64,000 nucleotides of DNA from assembly GCA_963681505.1 (NCBI GenBank), contig OY811975.1:6439490-6503489 (forward strand), in the 5' to 3' direction. A program made the position numbers and the translations under genes. The DNA comes from Eunapius fragilis. Lineage: Eukaryota; Porifera; Demospongiae; Spongillida; Spongillidae. Positions 12,290-22,669 of the stretch are shown here, piece after piece (the stretch's first letter is position 1; every line of letters begins with the position of its first letter). The notes below the pieces were generated by a model. The model was given only the letters and a program-made list of their open reading frames with translations. It did no database searches and was not told the origin of the DNA.

Positions 12290-12474
12290 AACACTGAGGA
12301 TCTTCTTCCGAGTAAAGCCCTAGCATTCTGGCGCATCAGTGTAATGCCCAGGCGGCCGTACATTGAGGCTAACACCTCAGGCCTTGTTTTGATGGCTAGC
12401 TTTTTGGCAACCCTTGAGAGAGCGTCTTGAACCAACCACCAAATACCTCCACGACCAATGGAACACAGGCTCAA
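12290..12474 (-). pseudogene. 3'-terminal fragment of the endonuclease-type non-LTR family
   Basis: Minus strand reads DALSRVAKKLAIKTRPEVL, then ASMYGRLGITLMRQNARALL and GRRSS. This corresponds to the conserved C-terminal tail of the element at the start of the window (EIYGRLNLSLVRS...AIMGREL). The reading frame continues to 11998 but shows no further family similarity. This is probably a 5'-truncated, diverged insertion. Confidence 0.6.
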
Positions 12475-12479
12475 CCTCT

Positions 12480-13818
12480 CTCTGTACAGGGTGTGTCATT
12501 TTTGGAGTGTTTGTCCTTCTCTCCCAGCTCAGCTGTTATAACCTGAGGTCATCATGCTCGCTCCTAATAAAAAGTTGAGTTTAGCGGATTGATGACCTTC
12601 AGGTCAAATGCTGCTGAGGCCAGTTAGGCACCAACACATGAGCGGACGTGTTCTGCATCGGCGTCGGAACCGGTCCGGCAGGTCCGGCGGCCGCCGGACC
12701 AATATTTTCTAAAAAAATAAAAAATATGAATAAGGGCATAGGTAAGTGATAAGGGCATGGGTATCGATAAATATTCAAAACGTCACAACAAATGTTTTTA
12801 TTTGCCATTTTGGGAGTGTATTTCACTACAATTAAATTGTTTGGGGCAAGCATCGAATTAACTTTAACTGTTTGAACGCCAATTGCATATATACATGCAT
12901 ATTCACACAACCATGCATTGCTGTGTTGTGTTGTGACTATATGTAGAATCACTTTGAATACCATTGTCCATACACGCAATACTGACTTGCATGCATGTAA
13001 CCTCATAATCATAAAAAATGTTTGAGCATTTGTGATCTCAGTGTAAGTACATTTTCTTTGTCCATTACAACCTACTGGGACCTTCTGTTGCTACTACCCA
13101 TGATATGAACAAGGCAAAAGAGGGAAGTGAGCTGGCAATTTAAGCACTAGTGATGGTCAATTAGTTACACATTCGTAGCTGTTAATAGGGAAGAAATAAA
13201 ATGCAGTCATCTGAATAATGGTGTTCATTAGTAGTGTAAGAAGGAGCATAGTTACTTTGTACATGCACTTATAAGGGTACAAGTGCAGCAAGCATTTGCA
13301 TGCATCATGGAATTGTGAATGATCAACACCGTAATTCCCATGTAAGATCTAATTTATACATGAATGGTATTATAACGGTTGTGTGTGTACGCATGAATAC
13401 ACGCTTGGCGTCCAAAGAGTTAAAGACTAGAGCGGTGATAGGGATTGGAAACCTCTCACGTGATCATTACCCCGAGTTCGAGCACTTAACGCCGCGTGCG
13501 AGCTAGTCATTTTAGTGAAATTTCTTGCATTAATAATGCACAACTGGCAAAACTCATGGGGCGAAACCCCAGACCCAGATCGGAAAGCATCTGCAGCGCT
13601 CCCCATTCCGTTGCTGTGGGCGGGCCTCTCCGAGTCCACCCACCTTATTGTTTATTTATTTGCCGGACCAATGTATTTTACCTTCCGACGCCCTTGTTCT
13701 GTCCTTTGTTAAGGCGAGCCCACAACCTCTTTCAAGTTCAGGGGCAAGACGGCAGAAATCTGCAAAGCTGTATATGTCAAATATGGAGTTTATTAATTAT
13801 TATCGTTTTGGTCTCGTG
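12480..13818. other. Intergenic region, no gene recognised
   Basis: Contains a GC-rich patch at 12660-12702 (CCGGTCCGGCAGGTCCGG and similar), many CATGCATG words, and at 13560-13585 a short CCCCAGACCCAGAT piece shared with the dispersed repeats at 21394 and 23793. No coding exon could be supported. Confidence 0.5.
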
Positions 13819-13826
13819 GCTATATA
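13819..13826 (+). promoter_or_regulatory. TATA-like element before the 13855 start codon
   Basis: CTATATAATTT lies about 32-36 bp before the ATG at 13855. The distance would place the transcription start almost at the ATG, so it may instead be chance. Confidence 0.3.
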
Positions 13827-13854
13827 ATTTATCGGCTAGCTTTTGGCGGTTGAA

Positions 13855-14067
13855 ATGGCGACCTTAAAGCTCTTCGATTCATCATTTAACAGTAAACGAC
13901 GAAGATTACTACGTCAACTGTATGAGGTTTGCATTACTCGTGGATTGCCGGCGTATTTCTTTGTGTTGCGCTATATTGATTACTAGAGTCACTCCCGCGA
14001 AGCTGAATTAGCGATGCTCCATTTCATACGAGAGAGGCAACGGCATGCAGCTTCACCTAATAGTAAG
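13855..14067 (+). CDS. First two coding exons of an unidentified gene
   Basis: Exon 1 (13855-13926) begins in a good context (GAAATGGCG) and encodes MATLKLFDSSFNSKRRRLLR then QLYE. It ends before a GTTTGC donor. Exon 2 (13987-14067) starts after TACTAG and encodes SHSREAELAMLHFIRERQRH then AASPNSK, ending at a GTAATG donor. Both exons are phase 0 and multiples of three. The peptide is basic and probably helical; no family was recognised. Downstream exons were not found. A 740-bp MITE sits 220 bp after exon 2, in what would be the next intron, so the gene may be long or may have been disrupted. Chance open frames cannot be excluded. Confidence 0.45.
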
Positions 14068-14563
14068 GTAATGACCTGTGTTGTGTGCGAATCCAGATTA
14101 CACTATGTGAGCATATGATGCTCGCGCCGTCCGATGCTCACGCTGCTCTGGATGAATTGGCCTACTTGTCGATATTTGCAACGTAAAAGATGCCTCGAAC
14201 GCTGAGAAAACTAGGTAAGCAACTGATGTGAAAACAAAACGAGCCGTCATTTGGTTCAATATGCCTTTAGTTCCAATAACAACGCCAGTGGCGTAGCGAA
14301 GGGGGGGCAGTGGGGACATATGTCCCCGGGCGCAGGGTTTTAGAGGCGCCAAAATAGACAATTTGCACAGATAATTATCGCGTTAACGCGAACGGGCCCG
14401 CGGGCACATCTTGAGTCTTGTTAACAAACATCTGCACTCGATCTGCACGCAAACTTTTAAATTTATTGCTAATCACCGACATTGAAGATAGGGTATCCAA
14501 TCGTCACCTCCATAATCTGTTGAATAAACCCACGACACATTGCAGTTCCAACTTCAGGGTTAT

Positions 14564-14616
14564 CGCTCGCTGCCATTGTGAGCCTGTTATGCACAGGCTC
14601 ACAATGGCAGCGAGCG
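14564..14616. repeat. Perfect 23-bp hairpin with 7-nt loop
   Basis: Arm 14564-14586 (CGCTCGCTGCCATTGTGAGC...) is exactly complementary to 14594-14616, with loop TTATGCA. The perfect match suggests either a recent inverted duplication or selection on pairing. It lies inside the 14286-15025 MITE. Confidence 0.85.
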
Positions 14617-14695
14617 GTTATATATATAGCCATTATCGTACAGACAGGTACACATAGCGCCAGTCATAGCGCGAGGGTAGTTTTGCAGGGGCGGA

Positions 14696-14947
14696 TACTT
14701 CCCCAAACTAAATTTCCTATTGAATGTACGTGCGAAGGCATAGGTTGCTTGCGTCTGTTAATACGAATGTATCATGTTTTTGTGGCTTAAAAAGTGCGAA
14801 AGTTGCAAAGCGTCTGGGGCTCCCCCCCAGACCCCTTTAGGTGAGCTTTGCATACCCCCTTGCTGGGATGATCGAGGCCCGGCATATCCCTCTCCGCCCC
14901 TGCGGCTGCCTACCAACCCTCGCTGCAAAATCCTAGATCCGCCCCTT
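14696..14947. mobile_element. Nested MITE of the GGGGCGGAT family
   Basis: Starts CAGGGGCGGATACTTCC and ends AAAATCCTAGATCCGCCCCT, so the termini form inverted repeats. The internal stretch 14765-14850 (TGTATCATGTTTTTGTGGC, CTGGGGCTCC, GTGAGCTTTGCATACCCCC) recurs in reverse orientation at 23466-23610. No protein coding capacity. Confidence 0.65.
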
Positions 14948-15146
14948 TATTTATAGGGGGGGGGGGGGGCACCATTATTGTGCACACTATGTCCCCGGGC
15001 GCTCAACAACCACACTACGCCACTGAACAGCGCATGCATGGCTATGGCAGTTCGAGAGCCAATCGGACAAGCTAGGCGGTAAGCGAAACGTGCTATCGCT
15101 AGATTCAGCATGCATGTGCCAATGGCTTTGATCTCGAACATGCTAC

Positions 15147-15305
15147 ATAACAATGTCTGAACTAAACTGAACTATTCTTTTTTGTTCCTTTCATTGGTAT
15201 ATAATGCATATCTGTGTACAATTCAATATTTTTAACAAATAAATGTCATACATGTACCTTAGCAAGCATCCTACAAATCAAAGAAGTACGACTACAAATG
15301 TCTAT
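15147..15305. repeat. Dispersed repeat, partner at 52860-53015
   Basis: CAATGTCTGAACTAAACTG through AAGCATCCTACAAATCAAAG is found again as the reverse complement near 52880-53015 (AGTTCAGTTCAGACATTG, AATGTCATTTATTTG, TAGGATGCTTGC). About 150 bp in length with moderate divergence. A SINE or MITE is likely; a third weak match is near 20335-20360. Confidence 0.6.
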
Positions 15306-15409
15306 ATATACACACGTATATTTCTTTCCTGTAAAAGATATATATAATATACATAAAAGTTGCATGAGTTTTGCAACACAGCTATTCCTAGTTAGTTACT
15401 GAAGGATTG

Positions 15410-17258
15410 TCAGCCACAAGAGTGACCAGCTTGTTTGGTCTGCAAAGCTTGCTCTTGACTAAGTTGAACGGTTATTGCAGTTCTTCTTAGTTGCATTGCC
15501 ACTGGCACTCCTGCCCCATAACGGGTAAAGAAATACGTTTATGTATTGTTGATGAATGTGGAACCAACATAATATCATACACCCATGGTCAGGAGTACAT
15601 TTTTGTACTCCCTAGGTCAGGAGTACATTTTTGTACTCCCTGGGTCAGGAATGCATTTTTGTACTCCCTAGGTCAGGAGTACATTTTTGTACTCCCTAGA
15701 TGAGGAGTACATTTTTGTACTCCCTAAATGTAGGTCATAAGTACCCTAGATCAGGAGTACATTTTTGTACTCCCTACATGTAGGTCAGGAGTACATTTTT
15801 GTACTCCCTACATGTAGGTCAGGAGTACATTTTTGTACTCCCTACATGTAGGTCAGGAGTACATTTTTGTACTCCCTACATGTAGGTCAGGAGTACATTT
15901 TTGTACTCCCTACATGTAGGTCAGGAGTACATTTTTGTACTCCCTAGATCAGGAGTACATTTTTGTACTCCCTACATGTAGGTCAGGAGTACATTTTTGT
16001 ACTCCCTAGGCCATGCATGCAGGGAAATAAATAAATCCCCTTCTAAACCTTACCAGCTATCCCAAGAAGGTCAATGACCCACTGCCCTTCATAGCTGAAC
16101 TGTGTTATGACTGTTGTTAGAAGCTCCTCTGGTGTTCCTCTATGCACAATTGCATTGTGTACTTGTGACTGGAAGTGTGCTGGTGAAAGTTTTCCATCTT
16201 GTGCCCAATGGCCCACAATGACTGCCGTCACAGATGGAAACAAACCAATTCCTTAATGAATAAATTTAAAATTTTAAAACAGTCTATAGTGAGTACATTT
16301 GGTTTACCTAGATGGACAAGTTCAACTTCATTGTATGCATAAAGTCTTGAAATGTGGTCATAACACTTCTTCAAACTGCAGATATTTGTTCTGGATCACA
16401 AACCACTGCGAAACTAAATAGCGCCAACGATGCATTCAAAGAGTTAATCTGCCTTGAAGTAAAACTAAGTAGCTCCATCTTTTCAGCCGGCAAGCCCTAT
16501 ACGTATACGGAAAATGACAAATGAATTACACTGTACAAGCAATGTATTTTCCGTGGTAGTTAGATACTTAAATTCATTTTTAAACATACCTTGGGGGTTT
16601 GGGCAATAATAAGATTGGCACCTTGAAAGACGTTCACCATGCGTTTGATGTCGGCAGCAGTAACCATCATCGGGTCCGCACAGATTACGTAGCCTCTAGC
16701 GTCATTCTGATGGACCATGAAGCAATCTGATGACTCTGTTGTCGTCATGGTTAGAGCTGCTTGACAATAGTCCTTAAAGACTTGCGGAATACCGTTTGTG
16801 AAGGGGACAGGTTCTTCTTCAAGAGTTTTTGATTTTTTATCTCTATGTTTACAAACATGTTCATCCCTTTAACAGCCATGCAGCTCCCAAACACTCCTAG
16901 GGAAAGCCGCTTGACAGAGCAGGTTTCTTTAGATATTCTCGACATGCCCTGTGTGCATGGTAAAATCCAGTATCCCATCCTGGCAGGAACACAAAACCAT
17001 GGCAATTATGTTTACATGTTGACATAATGTAAACATGCAGCTGTTACAAAAACACGCACACAAACTTTTCAGCTGTCATGCACCTAAAGCAGTACAAATT
17101 ATTATCTAAACTTACAGAAGGTAACAGGCATTGGCTGCATGATTTCTTCCAGTCGGTATTTGGGGGTGGTGTAGCATCCGTATAGATAAGTCCTTGTTGT
17201 AATGACATATATATTCTCGAACAGCAAGATTCGAGCTTCAATGTCAAGCCCTCATCCT
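15410..17258 (-). pseudogene. Spliced gene with methyltransferase-like C-terminal domain, damaged
   Basis: Proposed minus-strand exons: about 17258-17116, 16979-16590, 16496-16308, 16251-16054, 15510-15410, all GT-AG with matching phases. The fourth exon encodes HRGTPEELLTTVITQFSYEG then QWVIDLLGIAG, and the last gives GVPVAMQLRRTAITVQLSQE. This resembles the layout of permuted (beta-class) DNA N4/N6 methyltransferases: an ELL...I..FS..G..VLD helix and strand, a glycine-rich SAM loop, then a second strand. The expected DPPY motif is replaced by ADPMM in the second exon, so catalysis is doubtful. Damage: two TAA codons in the 16979-16590 exon and a 2-base AT insertion near 16380 in the third exon. 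The first exon and anything upstream are uncertain. The hairpin array lies in the intron between the last two exons, and a 45-bp minisatellite lies just upstream. The methyltransferase identity rests on motif resemblance only. Confidence 0.5.
15587..16010. repeat. Tandem array of 13 hairpin units
   Basis: Each unit contains GGAGTACATTTTTGTACTCC, an 8-bp perfect stem (GGAGTACA/TGTACTCC) with a T-rich loop. Spacers are either CTAGGTCA-like (about 27-bp unit) or CTACATGTAGGTCA (34-bp unit). Thirteen units are countable; the third has AATGCA in place of AGTACA, and a degenerate fragment (ATAAGTACCCTAGA) follows the fifth. The array lies in an intron of the minus-strand gene. A divergent relative (GTACTCCTTAACCTGGGAGT) occurs at 19843-19910. 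Confidence 0.9.
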
Positions 17259-17373
17259 CATGTATGAAACAAAAAAAAAAGAGATCATATACACACATAA
17301 AATGATTGTTTATGCACAATACTCACATAGTCGCGATGAGACATTTCACAGTGAAAATGTCCATTGATATTGT

Positions 17374-17670
17374 GCCATGGCTATCCACACATCCCTCGTA
17401 ACACCCTGAGAACACACTCATGGCTTTACACACACATCACTCGTAACACCCTGAGAACACACCCATGGCTTTACATACACCCCTCGTAACACCCTGAGAA
17501 CACACCCATGGCTATCCACACATCCCTCGTAACACCCTGAGAACACACTCATGGCTTTACACACACATCACTCGTAACACCCTGAGAACACACCCATGGC
17601 TTTACACACACCCCTCGTAACACCCTGAGAACACACCCATGGCTATCCACACATCCCTCGTAACACTCAA
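17374..17670. repeat. Minisatellite of about 43-45 bp, seven copies
   Basis: Unit: CATGGCTNTNCACACAYCNC then TCGTAACACCCTGAGAACACAC. Two versions alternate (CTATCCACACATCCC and CTTTACACACACATCA or CCCC), and a block of three units is repeated, so the array has a higher-order structure. It lies directly upstream of the methyltransferase-like exons. Confidence 0.85.
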
Positions 17671-17963
17671 ATATACTTTTCACAAGTATGACAACTGTTC
17701 CACACTGTTTGCGCGTCACAACTGTCCTTGTAAACCTGTACGTCGCTGTTGAATACTGTGATAGATCTCCGAACGAAATGCACTGGCACATAACTGATTA
17801 CAAAAAGTTGCCAATACGCTTCGTTCAAAAGCTATTCTCACTCGATGTGTAAAATTAAAATTGTTATATTGAAGAGTTAATTAGTACCGCTATTACCCGC
17901 GTTGTGCATTGGAATGAATGGCAACTGCTCGGCACCATTTCATTCGCGCACTAAATCATAACA
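17671..17963. other. Short gap, no gene seen
   Basis: About 290 bp between the minisatellite and a plus-strand decayed coding stretch. It may hold promoter sequence for one or both directions; no clear motif. Confidence 0.3.
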
Positions 17964-19000
17964 ATGAATGAAGATACCCTCATTTCTGCTGATAGCTCTT
18001 CCGAGAATAGGAGTGGAATCTGGAGCGTTTCGTCGTACGAACCGTCGTCATCGTCTGATATCTTATTTCTTAGCAGCAGCAGTCGCGGCGGTGGTGAAAA
18101 ACAACACGTACCAGTCCCCTGGATGCCACGCTGCCAAGTCCCCGCGTGAATGACTCCCCGCCTATTGTCTGTTCAACACCGAAAACGTGCTGCCCAAAGC
18201 AGTTGCAGCAACACTTGGAACAAGCAGCTGACATAAACTGAAGTTCTCAACGAAGGAATCAGTGTGCCCAGACTCAGTTTTTGTTGGATATGTTTCATTA
18301 AAGGAGGCTCGACGCATTTGGTGAACGGAGAAAAGGTTTGCCGAAATGCATTTATCGCTGTTTCAAGGATAAGATACCAGCAGGTGTTGAAAGAATATTT
18401 GCGCGGCAGTACCTCATGCAAACATCCAGATCGATCACGGCGGTAACAGCGGACGTGGAAGCGTGGATGGCAAAGTATGTTGAATCAATATCGGATAGAT
18501 GCCACACAACAGTCAGTTACACCTACTGCTTTTTTTATCCAAAAGAGACGTTTACAACATCATGAAATGCCAAATGGAGAACCAAAAAATCCTGACGATA
18601 TCTTTGCAACACTTCTACGCAACATGGGCTAAGAAATTCAAAATGTGGTTATTCCTAAGACCACTGGATCCGAATATGGTCCAAACTGAGCATACTGAAG
18701 CAAATCTTCCACTTTTTGAAATGTTTGAAGCAGAAGAGTCCCAGCCTCATGTGAGTTTATGATGAGTGTAATGGACGAGTTGCGCGTAAGGTACAAAGAA
18801 TTTAATCATCGTTAATTACATCCGGACTGCTACTGTTTGAACGGAGCTCAACGTGTAATGCCGCCATCCTTGGGAAACCTTGCGGAATAAACAGATGCTA
18901 TGCCTAGCACATGGTGCCGAGTGTGTGACAACAGCAAGTCCGGTGATCCAAATGCCTCCTTTCATTGATTCCCTACAAACCTAGAAAGGCGGCTATCTAT
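17964..19000 (+). pseudogene. Decayed transposase-like coding region
   Basis: The plus strand encodes, over several frames with stops, an acidic/serine-rich start (MNEDTLISADSSSENRSGIW), then CSTPKTCCPKQLQQHLEQAA, then STHLVNGEKVCRNAFIAVSR at 18315-18372, and further fragments such as MDELRVRYKEF (18768-18800) and CRVCDNSKSGD (18920-18950). The cysteine-pair region followed by a NG..VC..AF motif resembles the N-terminal part of several animal DDE-transposon proteins, but the catalytic region is not recognisable. At least four frame changes or stops are needed, so this is not a functional gene. Confidence 0.35.
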
Positions 19001-21390
19001 CTAGCTTACCGTGTTTAACTTACAGCCAAAGGATATAAAGCCTCACCATCGCGTTTGCACCATCAGACATTTTCCAAATAGTGAAGCGAATAAAAACCCC
19101 GAAATTACCCTCGGGGAAAAGGTTATCCTCGCCCCCCCCCCCCCCCCCCCGAGCAAGAGGGCTAAAAACCGAGAGGCCAATAAGCACTAATTGGACTAAA
19201 GAATCTCTATCGTCAACGTTAGTAACATCGGCATCATCAAGCATGCAGCAATTCTGTGACAACATCCACCTTTACACAACCTTCACTTTCTGTAGCTGAT
19301 TTCGGAGAACAAGTAGTGAGCGACTATCAAGTGCATGAGTTGCCCAACAATGTTGATGATGCCTCACAGTCTAGCGCATTACCTATCGATGGGTTCAATC
19401 TAGCTCCCTTCAGACTGAAACATTATTTAATGCTCCAGAGTAACTCCCCGTATAGAAGAATATCTAGAAACTCAAAATACTTCCAGAAACGAATATGCAC
19501 CTACAAAGATTAACTTCAGGATCAAATACGATGATTGCCTAGTTAGAGTCTATACTGGGTTCATACTTTCCTTCTACAACTTCCTTGGTACAGTTGTTAT
19601 GGATCTGCAGTACTGAGAGTCAAAGGAGGGCGCTCATGTATGGAATTGAAAAACGAAAACTAGATCCAGAAAATCAACTGTTTATGGGTTTGGTAAAGCT
19701 AAGGCTAAATATCATGACTAAACGTCACCGTTCCTTGGGCTGACAACTTTAAGACATAGAGACTAGCAGTCCGGACGTGACGTCACATTCAATTAAATGT
19801 TTAATCAACATTCCATCGCTTACGCGCAATAGGTCCATTAAATAATGTACTCCTTAACCTGGGAGTGCAAAATTGTACTCCTTAACCTGGGGGTGCAAAA
19901 ATGTACTCTGTACATGATAAACTCTTACAAATGTATTACAAGCTCAGCAATTCATATTTTTCTAACACATAGGTATACACTGGACCAAAGAGGAAAGATC
20001 CAAACAACCCAAGAAAACATGTTGATTGGACAGATACAGTCCCCAAATCATCAATCATTCTTTACGATTTTACATTCACTTCTATAGGGCGACTTAGAAA
20101 AGCCACTGTTGAACATTTTAAAAGCATACTGTCATAAAGTCACAAGTAAATGAAGGAGTTTAAGTACAATTCATATACCTTAACATTTACAATAAAATTA
20201 ATGTAATTTTGTGTCATGATTGCGGTACAAAGAAATAATAAAAATGATGTAAAAAACAAACACTGTGCACAAAATAAAACAAAAATGCAACAAAATACAT
20301 AGATTCAAGCTTTTCAATGATAGTTCTTCCAAATCAGAATAGTTCAGTTTAGATCAGACTGTGTTACATGTATAGGTGAGCTTTTGTTTTTATAACCAAA
20401 TGTGTTTTGCTTGTTTTTATGCTAGGAATTTAAAAACGCATTCACGGAAAATCTGTAAGGTTAGTCGTTATTGTTATCTAGCCTGCTACTAGCTTCGAGA
20501 GCGTCATTGCTGTGTTACGTGCTACGACAGAAGTCAGTTCTTCTCCAATCTTGGTGTGTGCCTAATACATTATGTGTAGGGATTGTAACGCACGTCATCC
20601 CAATCCTCATTGTGGCCACAGAAGCGCAACATGCTCAGGTAAGAGCTATTCGCGACTTCTCTGCATGTGTTAGTATGCTTTTTCCCCATACAGCATAAGG
20701 GTATGGATTTCCGAGTTAACTGCATGAAGTGACTTGCATGATCAAGTGATTTGTTATTGCTGTGGTGTTTTTAAACATCGTTTGTGGTCATTAAATGTGC
20801 GATGTTTAGCGGAGTAGGTATACTAGCTACTAAAAGGCGGGGCATTGATCGTATATGTACAGCTACAATGTAAGAATGGATTGAAAGACGTGTGAAACGT
20901 AATGCATACAAATGAAATACGTAAGCGGACGTACTAACTGCCGGGATCTGTATCCTCATCCGTATGCAATCAGTCCACACACGGGGATCAGAAGCCTATG
21001 ACTGCCGATCGATACCCGTACTCCCTCCGAAAAAGGATGCACTTACGTAAGCATGCAGTACCGTATTCGCATTACCGAGTCGCTGTGCATGTAAATAGTG
21101 AAATGCAGCATGCGTGTAAATCTGAGCTTGATATTACAAGCTGTACGTTTTAAAAATACATATCGGACGTTTCGCTAGAAATTTTCATATAGGATTTGAC
21201 CCCGACATTTAAAACACGCAACCCGTTTATAAAGATCGCTTAGCTTGTCGAACGATAATACGAAAGTGAGTAATTTCATCGTTTGTTTCATGTCGCAAAA
21301 CTCCGCGGTTGTAGAGAACAAAAGGGTACTGCCCGTCCTCGTACGAACCCAGTCCCGGAGTTATCTCCTTCGCGATCCTTCGTGACCACG
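19001..21390. other. Region without a recognisable gene
   Basis: Contains a C18 tract (19133-19150), two tandem copies of GTACTCCTTAACCTGGG at 19843-19890 that are related to the 15587-16010 hairpin units, AT-rich sequence, and a possible Cys-rich exon (20576-20636, CRDCNARHPNPHCGHRSATC before a GTAAGA donor) whose upstream limit is unclear. Nothing else can be supported. Confidence 0.4.
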
Positions 21391-21393
21391 CGA

Positions 21394-21480
21394 TAGTCTC
21401 GTACCCAGACCCAGATACCCAACAGCTGCGAATGGATTACATCACCGCTACGTGGAAAGTGGGTCTGGCGAAATGCCCAG
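21394..21480. repeat. Dispersed palindromic repeat (GTACCCAGACCC)
   Basis: TAGTCTCGTACCCAGACCCA ... GTGGGTCTGGCGAAATGCC forms an inverted pair (CCAGACCC/GGGTCTGG). The left half recurs at 23793-23850 with the same continuation (CCCAAYAGCTGC...GGATTACATCA). Probably a short MITE. Confidence 0.55.
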
Positions 21481-21852
21481 CAAAAGTTGTTCTGAGCACC
21501 ATTTGATGTTACGCAATCGAATGGGTGCTAACCAACGTCACACGGGGCTAGGTTACGTCAGCGTGATAATGTCATGGTGTCAGTTTATTAGGAGTACAAC
21601 GAAATGAATCGCTGTAAGCTTTGCGTTGCTCCCGTCTTGGTTGGCAAAAACAGAAGGCAGCTTCAGCTTGCTAGCCCATCATGTGAGCGTTGCATAGCAG
21701 TACTGATCGACGTAGTGCGCGAATGCAGGCATCAGCGAGAGACGCTAAGAAAGAGTTCGAATTAGGGTATCTGCAGAAAGAATGCCGTGCGCCATGAGGA
21801 ACAGTATCAGCTGTACGCTTTGTGCCTTGAATAGGCGGCGTTGCCGTTGAGC

Positions 21853-22115
21853 CAGTGGCGTAGTGTGGTTGTTGAGCGCCCGGGGACATAGTGCAATAAT
21901 GGCGCCGCTGTCACAGGATTACGCGTCCCCCGGATAATGCGTCCGGCCGGACTGCTGGTCCTAGAATTCTGCGTCCGCCGGACAGCCAGTCCTAGGAGCC
22001 ACTGTCCCCCTGGACATCGTATCCTAGGATAGCATGTCCCCCCTTAGGAGTAACCGTCCCCCCGGACAGTGTATCCTAGGAGTTGCTGTCCCCCCCCCCC
22101 CCCCCCCCCCCCCTG
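21853..22115. repeat. MITE end followed by a GTCCGGCCGGAC/ATCCTAGGA minisatellite
   Basis: CAGTGGCGTAGTGTGGTTGT at 21853 is the inverted counterpart of the right end of the 14286-15025 MITE. It continues through GCCCGGGGACATAGTG and CTGTCACAGGATTACG into roughly 30-bp degenerate repeats built from GTCC(G/C)(C)CCGGAC and TATCCTAGGA (21915-22088), ending in a run of C (22089-22112). A related block lies at 23315-23450. Confidence 0.65.
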
Positions 22116-22152
22116 ACAGCGTATCGTATGTCTCCCTATGCGTGTGTAGTAC

Positions 22153-22669
22153 AAAGGGGCGGATTTAAGGGGTGGGTGGGGGTGGGGGGTGGGGGGTGGG
22201 GTGAAGAGGGCATACTCCCCCCTCCCCCCGCAAAACCTATATCTTATAAAAATTCACGACTTAACGCTTTATACATGTATATTATACATGTTTACATGTA
22301 TCATTGTGTAGAATTACCGTCGTAAATAAAACCAGCAGCGGATTCCCATTCGTTATTCACGTGACGTAAGCACTCGTTTATCGGTTTCTGAGCATAGGCG
22401 TAGGAAGCGGGGGGGGGGGGGGGGGGGGGCATGACGTGGAACGTGGATCTTGCTTCTCTGGTACAAATAGCTAGCGCGCTAGTTACGGGTAGGTTCTACG
22501 TGCATGTTATTGTTAGATCTTCGCGTGGTAATGGATAGAGAGTCAGTGTCACCCAGTGCGGGAGGGGGCACATCCCCCTCCCGCACCCACCCCTTTTGGT
22601 GACCCACGTACACTTAATCCATTTACCCTCCCCCGCCCCAAAATCCTGCGTCCGCCCCTGGTACATGAA
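22153..22669. mobile_element. Probable MITE of the GGGGCGGAT family
   Basis: GGGGCGGATTTAAGGGG (22155) and CAAAATCCTGCGTCCGCCCC (about 22638-22660) are inverted ends. Flanks share GTACA (AGTACAAAGG and CTGGTACATG). Inside, at 22394-22430, CATAGGCGTAGGAAGC plus G20 resembles the end of another MITE type (compare 28108). No coding sequence. Confidence 0.45.

Larger units (their letters stand above)
14286..15025. mobile_element. 740-bp hAT-type MITE with 8-bp target duplication
   Basis: Ends are CAGTGGCGTAGCG (left) and CACACTACGCCACTG (right), which are inverted repeats of each other. Flanks AACAACGC (14278-14285) and AACAGCGC (15026-15033) match at 7 of 8 bases, the target length made by hAT transposases. 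No transposase is inside. It carries a second nested MITE (14696-14947) and a 23-bp perfect hairpin (14564-14616). A relative of its right end lies inverted at 21853. Confidence 0.8.

Noticed and set aside
15491-15703. Plus-strand protein with repeated EYIFVLP units
   Set aside because: It is the translated hairpin array, not a gene.
15587-16010. CRISPR array
   Set aside because: Spacers are not unique: they are the same short CTACATGTAGGTCA or CTAGGTCA each time, and the context is eukaryotic intron, so it is a tandem hairpin satellite.
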